Origin: Alphaproteobacteria bacterium
GTDB lineage: Bacteria > Pseudomonadota > Alphaproteobacteria > Micropepsales > Micropepsaceae
Assembly (NCBI GenBank): GCA_003131925.1
Contig: PKWC01000060.1
Location: 683-11,420, forward strand
Reading direction: 5' to 3'
Length of the DNA stretch: 10,738 nucleotides
Below the pieces are notes generated by a model. It made no database searches. It was not told the origin of the DNA and saw only the letters and a program-made list of their open reading frames with translations. Made by a program: the position numbers and the translations under genes. The first letter of the stretch is position 1; each line of letters starts with the position of its first letter. This document shows, in pieces, positions 1 to 5,852 of this stretch.

Positions 1-86
1 TCTCCCACAGGGGGAGAGGGGATTCCGCGCGCTAATTTCCCATCGCTGCTGCGAGATTCCGATTTCCCCTCTCCCCTTGTGGGAGA
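1..86. repeat. Imperfect 22-bp inverted repeat, CTCCCC-type
   Basis: Positions 1-22 and 65-86 are reverse complements of each other with one mismatch and a 42-base spacer. The arms begin TCTCCCACAG and end CTTGTGGGAGA. Repeats of this CTCTCCC...GGGAGAG kind are common between genes in Bradyrhizobium-type genomes. The transcript could fold into a long hairpin. The left arm starts at the window edge, so the true repeat may extend further left. Confidence 0.6.
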
Positions 87-278
87 GGGACGCAGATACG
101 TGCAACGATTTTTGCTCCGGCGCGGGTGAGGGGCCCTCGGCCGAACTCAGCGCTACTGCGCTTGGCCACGCATGACATTCGTTGGTGCGCGGTCGAACAA
201 TGCGTTCTATGCGTTATCCGGCGTGATCATTGCGCTGGATATACATGTGCCAGCGCGTTCGCATCGAGCGCGAGCCCC
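87..278. other. Gene-free stretch downstream of the broken antitoxin
   Basis: Read on the minus strand this is where the toxin partner of the broken antitoxin would be expected. All three minus frames are interrupted by stops within short distances. No intact toxin could be read and no plus-strand ORF here looks like a recognisable protein. It may hold toxin debris, but nothing identifiable remains. Confidence 0.4.
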
Positions 279-542
279 TCACCACTCATGCAGATCGTCG
301 CAGGACCACAGGTGTACGCCCTCCGAATTGCCCGGGCGGTTCATCGCTGCATCCAGAAAAGCAGCGAAAGCGGCTTGCTGTTCCGGGGTCGGCACGCGCG
401 GAGCACATTTCGTAGCCGCAGGCGCGATCTCAACGGCGGGCTAACCATTGCGGAGCACGAGTACGTGCTCGCCAGTTTCCTCGACCTCTCGAACGAGTTT
501 CGAGAATTCCCGGCTCGCTTTGCTTATCATGATCTGCTTCAT
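279..542 (-). pseudogene. Phd/YefM-family antitoxin, interrupted by an in-frame amber codon
   Basis: Reading from ATG at 542 gives MKQIMISKASREFSKLVREV and continues through ETGEHVLVLRNG, which is the beta-strand and N-terminal fold typical of Phd/YefM antitoxins. The next codon (441-443 on the plus strand, TAG in the gene) is a stop. The same frame then continues without interruption as PAVEIAPAATKCAPRVPTPE and AFLDAAMNRPG to a TGA at 279-281. The full frame would be 87 residues with the stop at codon 34, exactly where the family usually has RNGxPVA. A single substitution from CAG (Gln) or AAG (Lys) would explain it. Each half is too short to be called by length alone. The AAGAG upstream of the start is only a weak ribosome site. 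Family antitoxins bind their operator with the N-terminal domain and the toxin with the C-terminal tail, so a 33-residue product should be inactive. A sequencing error or amber readthrough remain alternatives. Confidence 0.75.
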
Positions 543-789
543 GTGCTCTTGGGGTGACGATTCAATCCGATCCGAACACGCTTTGAAATTCGCTGACAGC
601 ATTGCTGCTTCGGAAAGCTTTGATTTGTGAGCGAGCTACGGCGCAACTATGCCGTCGCCGCACTTGCTAACGAACCATGTCATTTGTTTACGTGACGTTG
701 CCGCTCCGGAATCGCGTGTGGGATTCTCGGGAACCGTCGCGTGCGCTCACTGGTTCTCTAAGTGAGGGCGCCCCTTTCTAGGAACGGTG

Positions 790-1392
790 ATGACGATGTT
801 GCGTTGGCGGATGTTGCAAATGTTGGTGCTGGCCCCCTTGATGATGGGCGGGATTTCTGGTGCGCCGCTTGCGGCCCCCGCAGCCATGGCCGGCCCGGGC
901 CTGTTGGCTGCTGACGCGGCGGAACAGCCTGCCGCTGCAGCTCCCGCATCCTCCAGCTCTCCTGCCGGTTTCTGGATGACCGAGGATCATGCCTGGACCG
1001 TGCAGATCTCACGATGCGGCAGCGGCTACTGCGGCACGATCGTCGGACTTGGCTGGAGTCCGCGGCCCGATGCTGTCCGGACGGATCTGCAGAACCCCAA
1101 TCCCGAGAAGCGCGCGGCGACTCTGTGCGGCCTTCCCGTGCTGGGCGGATTCATGCCGGTGCTGGACACACCGGGAAAATGGGAAAACGGCTGGATTTAC
1201 GACCCCGAGACCGGAAAGACCTATCGGAGCGTATTAAAGCTCGAAGGATCGGACAGGCTCAATCTCCGCGGCTTCGTGATCATGACATTGTTCGGCCGCA
1301 GCGAAACGCTGACGCGCCTCAGCTCCCCCCTAAGCCGCTGCACGAACGTGCCCGGCATCGGGACCGGAATTCCCGCGACGACAAGTTCGTGA
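790..1392 (+). CDS. Exported DUF2147 domain protein
   Basis: The product is a 200-residue protein that is probably exported to the periplasm. Residues 1-34 form a signal peptide: MTMLRWR followed by a hydrophobic stretch and AAPAAMAG. A low-complexity Ala/Ser/Pro linker follows (about 41-58). Residues 59-177 carry the DUF2147 pattern: GFWMTEDHAWTVQISRCGSG, CGTIVGL, NPNPEKRAATLCGLPVL, GWIYDPETGKTYRSVLKLEG and LNLRGFVIMTLFGRSETLTR. Cysteines at 76, 81, 113 and 184 could form disulfides. The start ATG at 790 is chosen because AGGA at 780-783 lies six bases upstream; a GTG at 787 and an ATG at 796 are alternatives. The function of DUF2147 is not established, although members are often small beta-rich envelope proteins. 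The gene stands alone and converges on the next gene. The family assignment is strong; the role is unknown. Confidence 0.9.
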   Translation: MTMLRWRMLQMLVLAPLMMGGISGAPLAAPAAMAGPGLLAADAAEQPAAAAPASSSSPAGFWMTEDHAWTVQISRCGSGYCGTIVGLGWSPRPDAVRTDLQNPNPEKRAATLCGLPVLGGFMPVLDTPGKWENGWIYDPETGKTYRSVLKLEGSDRLNLRGFVIMTLFGRSETLTRLSSPLSRCTNVPGIGTGIPATTSS

Positions 1393-1433
1393 TAGCCGCC
1401 GTCTTTGCGGCCTGACCTGAGGTGTAGCTGTTT

Positions 1434-1670
1434 TCATTCCTCGCCAGGCTGAGTCGCGGAATGCTCCTCCGGCGCCTCAGCCTGTTCCGGGTGATGCATG
1501 GACTTCTCAAGCTGCGACGCCAGCTCAGTCCAGCGGTACGCTATCGTGAGATAACCGTCTCGAAGGTCTTGCGTCTTCATCGTTGCGGCGAATGCCTCCG
1601 CCTCGGCTGCCAGTTCGCGGAATCGTTTCAATCGGTCCGGCGGGGGAAGGTCAAACAAGTTCCCAGCCAA
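1434..1670 (-). CDS. Small conserved-type protein, 78 residues, unknown function
   Basis: This is a charged, helix-forming protein beginning MAGNLFDLPPPDRLKRFREL, followed by AAEAEAFAATMKTQ and DLRDGYLTIAYRWTELASQLE, and ending in an acidic Glu/Pro-rich tail. The pattern of an Ala/Glu-rich helix followed by LRxxYLxIAxxWxxLAxxLE matches many short hypothetical proteins of Bradyrhizobium-type bacteria. That match is recall of a pattern, not a database result. The frame is open back to a TAG at 1731-1733, with no ATG or GTG in between, so TTG at 1670 is the only sensible start. A GGGG run lies about six bases before it. The gene converges on the DUF2147 gene with a 41-base gap. There is no signal peptide or membrane segment, so a cytosolic location is likely. 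No function can be assigned. Confidence 0.75.
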   Translation of the reverse strand: MAGNLFDLPPPDRLKRFRELAAEAEAFAATMKTQDLRDGYLTIAYRWTELASQLEKSMHHPEQAEAPEEHSATQPGEE

Positions 1671-1909
1671 AGTGCACCCCGTATCTACAACGTGTGCTCC
1701 TTCACGTTGGCGTATGTCGTTATTGTCATACTATGATTCGTCCAACGGTCCATGTGGATCGCGAACTGTCCGGTTTCGCGGACCTTTCAATCCGCATCCT
1801 GCATTGGGGAGTTGTAATACCGGCACGCCATTCCTTCCCTTGCGCGCCTTCGCGTTGATCATCGCGGCGGATCGACGAGCTCGCGCCAGGTATATTGATT
1901 GGTGAAGCG

Positions 1910-1933
1910 GCCACGCATGAATTCGAGCGTGGC
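1910..1933. other. Small perfect hairpin downstream of the 54-residue gene
   Basis: GCCACGC (1910-1916) and GCGTGGC (1927-1933) are perfect reverse complements around a 10-base loop. It lies about 55 bases after the stop of the minus-strand small membrane protein gene. Neither strand shows a T tract after the stem, so it is not a clear intrinsic terminator. Confidence 0.35.
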
Positions 1934-1988
1934 GCAAATTCATCCAAACGAAAAGGCGGGCGACGGCGCCTCGCGTCCGTCGTGGTGC

Positions 1989-2153
1989 TTAGGAAACCCA
2001 AAGGACCGAGAAAACCACGCTCGCCAGCATGACGGCGTAGATCATGGTCTCGGCTCGCCAGGATTCAGTGGTCGCAAGCGCGGCACGCGGGTCGTATGGA
2101 CGCACTGCTCTGCGCACTTTTGGGCTTGAGGCGCTATAACCAACGTGGCTCAT
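1989..2153 (-). CDS. Small single-pass membrane protein, 54 residues, unknown function
   Basis: The frame from ATG at 2153 to TAA at 1989-1991 encodes 54 residues. A basic N-terminal half begins MSHVGYSASSPKVRRAVRPY and continues DPRAALATTESWRAE. The C-terminus, MIYAVMLASVVFSVLWVS, is a clear hydrophobic membrane helix (about residues 37-53). GGGGA at 2160-2164 (minus-strand sense) sits five bases before the ATG and supports this start. Third codon positions are GC-rich, as in neighbouring genes. The layout predicts a tail-anchored or N-in protein with a soluble basic N-terminal segment. No named family is recognised, but short proteins with this MIYAVMLASVVFSVL-like end seem familiar from Bradyrhizobium-type genomes (recall only). 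At under 60 residues, standard gene callers may miss it. Confidence 0.65.
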   Translation of the reverse strand: MSHVGYSASSPKVRRAVRPYDPRAALATTESWRAETMIYAVMLASVVFSVLWVS

Positions 2154-2475
2154 GTTCATCCCCATCGCTTATCTGCAGACCTTTGAACCAGATTGAGACA
2201 ATCCAAGGCCGGCGCTTGTTCACAGCTGAACTATGCAAGGGGCGGGCCACAAAATACCAAGAGGCCTGGAGCGATCCGTGACGCCAGCTGGCATTGCAGG
2301 AGTCGCGCGCCGATGTCCTGGAGGCCGGAGGTTCTTGCGCGGCGCCGAGAGATCACGAAGGACGGCAAGACGCGGAACCCCAGACCGGTGGTCGCGTCTG
2401 GCATTAACTAATGAAGTTTTAAGATTTTCGGACGATATTGCGCGACCCGTTTAGCATCTGACGGAGCATTCCAAA
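2154..2475. other. Gene-poor stretch, no supported gene
   Basis: Several short open frames exist on both strands, but none has a convincing ribosome site, family signature or coherent protein character. An AT-rich patch around 2403-2430 precedes the terminator at 2476-2512 and could be a promoter or the body of a small RNA. A 14-base exact direct repeat (GGCAAGACGCGGAA) occurs at 2364-2377 and again at 2517-2530, flanking the terminator segment. Confidence 0.4.
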
Positions 2476-2530
2476 CCCCATCGCCACCCCGAAGGCGGTG
2501 GGGTTTTCGTTTGATTGGCAAGACGCGGAA
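2364..2530. repeat. 14-bp direct repeat flanking the orphan terminator
   Basis: GGCAAGACGCGGAA is present at 2364-2377 and at 2517-2530, with 139 bases in between. The flanks of the two copies differ. An exact 14-mer match in a window of this size could be chance or could mark a small duplication or insertion footprint. Confidence 0.4.
2476..2512 (+). terminator. Intrinsic terminator without an obvious gene upstream
   Basis: CCCCATCGCC (2476-2485) pairs with GGCGGTGGGG (2494-2503) with one G-T wobble around an 8-base loop. The tail TTTTCGTTT (2504-2512) follows directly on the plus strand. Read on the minus strand the stem is followed only by TTTGG, so plus is the better direction. No plus-strand protein gene ends just before it, so it may end a small RNA or be left over from a lost gene. 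Confidence 0.75.
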
Positions 2531-2543
2531 TGCGCGGTGGGCC

Positions 2544-2752
2544 TTAGCGGGAAGCTGATAACCGCGGCTTGGGTGACTCAATTCCGCGGTCAGGAACGCC
2601 CAACGTGAGCCGTTTCTTGTAAAGCGCATACTCGGCCTTCGTGTTTTGCACGGCTTTGACCTTGAGATAGTCTTTGCACTCGCGAAATACTCTGTATTAG
2701 GTAGCAACGTTCCAATGCTCCGGATTCCGGCGCGGGAGCCTGCCACGGCCAT
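2544..2752 (-). pseudogene. Probable frameshifted remnant of a small gene
   Basis: Two minus-strand frames read like parts of one protein. The first starts at ATG 2752 and reads MAVAGSRAGIRSIGTLLPNT followed by EYF. The second is open from 2696 and reads RECKDYLKVKAVQNTKAEYA, LYKKRLTLGVPDRGIESPKP and RLSASR to a TAA at 2544-2546. Shifting by one base at the TTT near 2684-2687 joins them into about 69 residues. The second part has a charged, coding-like composition but no start codon of its own. The EYALYKKRL region resembles the C-terminus of several small cytosolic families, including GrpB-like proteins, but this is too weak to name. The putative start would lie 35 bases from the divergent gene at 2788. 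Confidence 0.35.
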
Positions 2753-2787
2753 TTTGGCCGATGAGGGACTCGCGGTAGTAATCTCTC

Positions 2788-3540
2788 ATGGCCGACAGAA
2801 AGACCACCGCGCGCGCCGTCGCAGGGACGGTTATCATGTTGGCTATTGAATTGGGCGCTGCCAAGTTGAGCGACACCTACGGATGGGGGTTTGTCGCTCT
2901 GGTCGGATTTAGCGGCCTTCTACCGCTCGGTTGGGGCTGGTGGCCGGAAATCAAAGCCGTACCCTATATCAGGCCTGCTTTGGTGGCATTCGTTTCCGTC
3001 ACAGCGGTCGTAATTATCGGTTTGAATATTCGCCCATTCCATAGGGAGTACTCCGCGCTAACTAGAAAGGCGAAAGCAAACACACAGCAAGCATCCACGC
3101 CGCACGCAACGCCGCTGCGGCACAGGTTTGATACTGATTTTGACAATACGCTCCGTCATTCGGCCGATTTCCACATTCGCACAACAGATCAACGCACTGG
3201 CACGCTAATTTTTGACGTAACCGTGCGGCGCACGACATACACAGACCTTGCAGCACATGCGACCTTTATCGGCTTCTACATTCCAGAAACCCCTTATACA
3301 TTCGCCATTTGCGAATACCTAGCTGCTCAATGGGAAAGTATTTTGACCGACTCTCGCAAGGAGGAAGTTGTGCAATTCACGGACCCGGGTGACGCCGACT
3401 GGATGAACGTCAACAAGTTCACGATTACCGGACAAGTGTATGTCTACTATGAGGACCTTCTAACCGAGCGACAACGTGTGACTCTGTACGATGCATTTAA
3501 GCAAACCGGCGCTACAGTTCAGTTTCGTTCGAACCATTAA
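2788..3540 (+). CDS. Membrane-anchored protein of unknown function, 250 residues
   Basis: The first 80 residues hold two or three hydrophobic segments: about 9-26 (weak), 33-51 (GFVALVGFSGLLPLGWGWW) and 61-80 (ALVAFVSVTAVVIIGLN). A soluble domain of about 165 residues follows, rich in Thr, Asp and aromatic residues. It includes FIGFYIPETPYTFAICEYLA and ends QVYVYYEDLLTERQRVTLYD then AFKQTGATVQFRSNH. No family is recognised. The domain could be periplasmic or cytosolic depending on the helix count. ATG at 2788 is chosen as the first start that includes the helices; no strong ribosome site is visible. GC content and codon use are visibly lower than in the terminase next door, suggesting recent acquisition or a mobile origin. 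Its TAA at 3538-3540 overlaps the stop of the convergent terminase gene inside TTAA. It may be cargo of the same element, but nothing in the sequence shows its job. Confidence 0.75.
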   Translation: MADRKTTARAVAGTVIMLAIELGAAKLSDTYGWGFVALVGFSGLLPLGWGWWPEIKAVPYIRPALVAFVSVTAVVIIGLNIRPFHREYSALTRKAKANTQQASTPHATPLRHRFDTDFDNTLRHSADFHIRTTDQRTGTLIFDVTVRRTTYTDLAAHATFIGFYIPETPYTFAICEYLAAQWESILTDSRKEEVVQFTDPGDADWMNVNKFTITGQVYVYYEDLLTERQRVTLYDAFKQTGATVQFRSNH

Positions 3541-5255
3541 ATCTCCTCCAATCTATGCGCAAGCGCAGCGGCAGCCTGCGAGAAAACTCCGGCAATATTG
3601 TCGTTTGTAGAACAATGATTTGTACTTTGCATCGGCGCCACAATGGCGATTCGTCCAGCGCGCCGGACAGGCTCCTTTGTTGTCAGGTCGGGCTTCTCCG
3701 AGGAATTTCTCACAGCCTGTCCTGTGGGAATGACATTTTTTGGGGGCCCGGCTACAGCAGCGCTACATTCTAAATCAGTAGCTGGTCCGGCCCCAAGGCG
3801 GCGCGTTGCCTGACGGAATCCCCTTCTTTCGAGCTCCCGCTCCGCATATTCGAGCCAGCCGCGCTCGCCGCCGGGCTTGGCAACCCAGGCCATCGCCTGG
3901 GTGGTCGAATCGACCTGGTCGTCATAGCGCGAATTCGGAAAGCTCGTCAGTTCGCGCAGATAGTCGTCGAGCCAGGGCGCTTCCTTCGGCAGATGCACGA
4001 GGCCCTGCTCCATCGCAGCCGTCTGCGCCCAGAGCCGCATCTGCTTGTCGCCAGCCAGCTGGACGGCCTTGACGCCCGAGATGTTCTCGCGATGCAGTTC
4101 CTGCACAATCTGCGTGCCCGAGGCGCGGTCCTCGATGAGCACATCGGTCGCGCGGTGACGCTGCGCCATCTCTTTGATCGTGCGCTTCAGCTCGGGATAT
4201 TCCATCCGCCGCCTCACCACGTCGAGCAGCCACAGATGCGGCGTGCGCACGCCCCACATGGTCAGCACGCTATAGTCGCTGAGCTCGCTCGCCTTGTTGG
4301 CGGTGTCGCAGGACAGGAGACGGATGTAGAAGCGCGGCGGCAGATCTTCCGGCGTGTAGCGCGGGAACCAGCTGCGCTTCACCATCGCGCCTTCGCGCGG
4401 GCAGGGCGCCTGCTGGTATTGCGCGAGAAAGGCTGGCGCACCCATCTGCGCGCGCAGGCGCGCGAGCGTGTCGGCGGATTCGCGCGCGGGATGGAGAATG
4501 TCGCCCTCCTGGCGCGTGAAGGACCGCGGACCGTAAGGCGTCTCAATCGCGAACACGGAGTTTTCCTCGGCGATCGCGGGGAAGGAGAGCAATTCCCAGC
4601 CGCCGGCGTGCATCACGTGACCGATCAGATCGTCTTCGTGCAGGCGCTGCATGACGATGACGATCGCGCCTTTCTCCTTGTCGTTGAGGCGCGAGACGAG
4701 CGCGGTGTCGAACCATTCGTTGACGCTGCCGCGCCGCGCGTCGGAATACGCCTCTTCGGCTTTCAGCGGATCGTCGATCACGATCAGATCCGCACCGCGC
4801 CCGGTGAGCACGCCGCCGACCGAAGTGGCGAGACGGAAGCCGCGTTTGGTGGTTGCGAATTCCTGGGTCGCCTGGCGGTCGGGCGAAAGTTCGGTGCCGA
4901 ACAATCCGCGATAGAAGCTCGCTCCCATCAGCGCGCGGCAATCCCGCGACAGTTTGTCGGAGAGGTCCTGTGAATAGCTGGCGCAGATGATCTGGCGCGC
5001 CGGATGGTGGCCGAGCACGAAGGCGACGAAGGCGATCGACACCATGTGGGATTTCAAGTGCCGCGGCGGCAGCGCGATCGCGAGCCGGCGAATCTCGCCG
5101 CGGCGCACCGCTTCGAGCTTCGCCGCCATCACTTCGAGGTGCCAGTTGCCGAGATAAGGCGTGTCGCCGTTCAGCGCACGGAAGGCGCGGTGGCTGAAGG
5201 CCCGGAAGTCATTGCGCAGGATGGCGCGGTATTGCGTGAAGGTGCGGTCGATCAT
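3537..5255 (-). CDS. Phage-type terminase large subunit (DNA-packaging ATPase/nuclease)
   Basis: This 572-residue protein has the two-domain plan of large terminases, which cut DNA and pump it into a procapsid. The ATPase domain shows a Walker A-like ALPPRHLKSH (61-70), Walker B LIVIDDP (157-163) and the family motif VMQRLHEDDL (201-210). The RNase H-like nuclease domain shows the acidic residues D317 (LLSCDTA), E375 (LIEDRASG) and D445/D446/D449 (RYDDQVDS). ATG at 5255 is chosen because it overlaps the stop of the upstream DUF5681 gene as ATGA; a longer open frame to 5786 only reads through that gene out of frame. About 90 residues after WLEYAERELERRG (467-479) are low in recognisable motifs and exceed the usual family end, so the original stop may have been lost. 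The gene meets the plus-strand gene with a 4-base overlap. No portal, protease or capsid genes flank it, so it is either a remnant or a solitary packaging gene. Confidence 0.93.
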   Translation of the reverse strand: MIDRTFTQYRAILRNDFRAFSHRAFRALNGDTPYLGNWHLEVMAAKLEAVRRGEIRRLAIALPPRHLKSHMVSIAFVAFVLGHHPARQIICASYSQDLSDKLSRDCRALMGASFYRGLFGTELSPDRQATQEFATTKRGFRLATSVGGVLTGRGADLIVIDDPLKAEEAYSDARRGSVNEWFDTALVSRLNDKEKGAIVIVMQRLHEDDLIGHVMHAGGWELLSFPAIAEENSVFAIETPYGPRSFTRQEGDILHPARESADTLARLRAQMGAPAFLAQYQQAPCPREGAMVKRSWFPRYTPEDLPPRFYIRLLSCDTANKASELSDYSVLTMWGVRTPHLWLLDVVRRRMEYPELKRTIKEMAQRHRATDVLIEDRASGTQIVQELHRENISGVKAVQLAGDKQMRLWAQTAAMEQGLVHLPKEAPWLDDYLRELTSFPNSRYDDQVDSTTQAMAWVAKPGGERGWLEYAERELERRGFRQATRRLGAGPATDLECSAAVAGPPKNVIPTGQAVRNSSEKPDLTTKEPVRRAGRIAIVAPMQSTNHCSTNDNIAGVFSQAAAALAHRLEEI

Positions 5256-5704
5256 GCGGCGTCGGCCCGCTCCGTCCCCCCCGCACCCTCCGACCCCTCC
5301 GTCGACCCTCGCTCGCCACCTCCCCCAGAACTGGGGGAGGAAAGCTTTTGGAGGGAGGAAGGCTTTTGGGCGGAGGAAGGCTTTTGGGCGGAGGAAAGCA
5401 TTCGGCGGATTTCGGCGATGACTTCGCGGTCGTCCTTGGTGAAGGAGAGGCCCTGCTCGGCGGCGTCGAGCGTGGCCTCGGCCTTCTCCATGCGATTGAG
5501 TATCGCCTGACTGGCGCGGGTATCGCCCGCGATCGCCCGGTCGGCCTGCGACCTTAGGATCGCCTGCAGCTTGGAGATTTTCTGCGGATCGCCATCCACC
5601 AGCGCGCTCATTTCGGCCAGAAACTGCGCCTCGAAATTGCGCGAGCCCCTCGGCCGGCCCTTGGGATTGCCTGACTTGCCGGGTTTGAATTTCGTATTGA
5701 CCAT
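5252..5704 (-). CDS. DUF5681 domain protein, likely terminase partner
   Basis: This 150-residue protein opens with the DUF5681 signature KFKPGKSGNPKGRPRGSRNF (residues 5-24). That basic motif is common in proteins encoded directly upstream of terminase large subunits and presumed to act as a small-subunit or DNA-binding partner. A helical segment follows (about 25-100, including QADRAIAGDTRASQAILNRM). The C-terminal third is low complexity: QKPSSAQKPSSLQKLSS then a Gly/Glu-rich tail. ATG at 5704 is preferred because GGAG lies seven bases upstream and the motif begins at once; the frame stays open to 5746. The stop TGA overlaps the terminase ATG (ATGA), predicting translational coupling. Its linker is built from an 18-base tandem repeat and a 22-base palindrome, suggesting late expansion. 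The function is inferred from context; no helix-turn-helix was demonstrated. Confidence 0.85.
   Translation of the reverse strand: MVNTKFKPGKSGNPKGRPRGSRNFEAQFLAEMSALVDGDPQKISKLQAILRSQADRAIAGDTRASQAILNRMEKAEATLDAAEQGLSFTKDDREVIAEIRRMLSSAQKPSSAQKPSSLQKLSSPSSGGGGERGSTEGSEGAGGTERADAA
5319..5340. repeat. 22-bp palindrome inside the DUF5681 gene
   Basis: CCTCCCCCAG and CTGGGGGAGG form a perfect 10-bp inverted repeat separated by AA. It resembles the short G/C-run palindromes normally found between genes in these genomes, but here it lies within the coding frame and encodes part of the Ser/Gly-rich tail. Confidence 0.8.
5337..5408. repeat. 18-bp tandem repeat, four units, in frame
   Basis: Four consecutive 18-base units begin at 5337, 5355, 5373 and 5391, each starting GAGGAA. 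Units two and three are identical (GAGGAAGGCTTTTGGGCG), while one and four differ at a few positions. In the gene each unit encodes six residues of the type SSAQKP. The unit length is a multiple of three, so copy number can change without a frameshift. Confidence 0.85.
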
Positions 5705-5733
5705 TGCCTTGCTCCATGTTTCCGGAGCGGGCA

Positions 5734-5762
5734 TGTATACTACCACATTGGTCTATTATCAA
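5734..5762 (-). promoter_or_regulatory. Sigma70-like promoter for the DUF5681-terminase operon
   Basis: On the minus strand TTGATA (5757-5762) is followed by a 17-base spacer and TATACA (5734-5739). The -35 box matches the consensus in five of six positions and the -10 box in four of six. It ends about 30 bases before the chosen start at 5704. Two direct copies of TTGGTCT (5748-5754 and 5773-5779) surround the -35 box and could bind a regulator. Confidence 0.6.
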
Positions 5763-5802
5763 CCCAATCCTGTTGGTCTGGCGCAAGATCCGCGAGATGC
5801 TG

Positions 5803-5830
5803 TTGAAAAGTTACGGATGTTCCATAACAT
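5803..5830 (+). promoter_or_regulatory. Sigma70-like promoter of the toxin-antitoxin operon
   Basis: TTGAAA (5803-5808) and TAACAT (5825-5830) are separated by 16 bases. They match the -35 consensus in five of six positions and the -10 consensus in four of six. The -10 box lies inside the palindromes at 5817-5839, so a bound antitoxin would block RNA polymerase. Confidence 0.6.
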
Positions 5831-5839
5831 GCGGAACAT
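5817..5839. promoter_or_regulatory. Overlapping palindromic operators for antitoxin autoregulation
   Basis: ATGTTCC (5817-5823) and GGAACAT (5833-5839) are perfect reverse complements around nine bases. A second palindrome, ATGTT-CCAT-AACAT (5817-5830), overlaps it. They cover the -10 box and end 13 bases before the antitoxin start, just ahead of its AAGGAAGG ribosome site. Phd/YefM antitoxins repress their own operons by binding such sites, so this is the likely operator. Confidence 0.6.
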
Positions 5840-5852
5840 AAGGAAGGTGACG

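Noticed and set aside
126..557. 143-residue open frame on the plus strand
   Set aside because: It is antisense to the broken antitoxin and has no protein-like pattern of its own.
1395..1411. Hairpin GCCGC...GCGGC after the DUF2147 gene as a terminator
   Set aside because: The stem is only five base pairs and has no T tract, so it cannot be called a terminator.
3993..4973. 326-residue open frame on the plus strand
   Set aside because: It lies fully inside the terminase gene on the opposite strand, which has clear catalytic motifs. The composition (His, Arg, Glu, Gly-rich) is typical of an antisense shadow in GC-rich DNA.
5337..5408. Possible CRISPR-like repeats
   Set aside because: The units are contiguous 18-base repeats without spacers and lie in a coding frame.
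5256..5786. N-terminal extension of the terminase to 749 residues
   Set aside because: The extension reads the DUF5681 gene in another frame (repeated PKAFL). The DUF5681 motif, the ATGA overlap and the family length all favour a start at 5255.
5571..5852. N-terminal extension of the antitoxin
   Set aside because: It would run through the operator, the promoter and the divergent DUF5681 gene. AAGGAAGG before ATG 5853 fixes the start.
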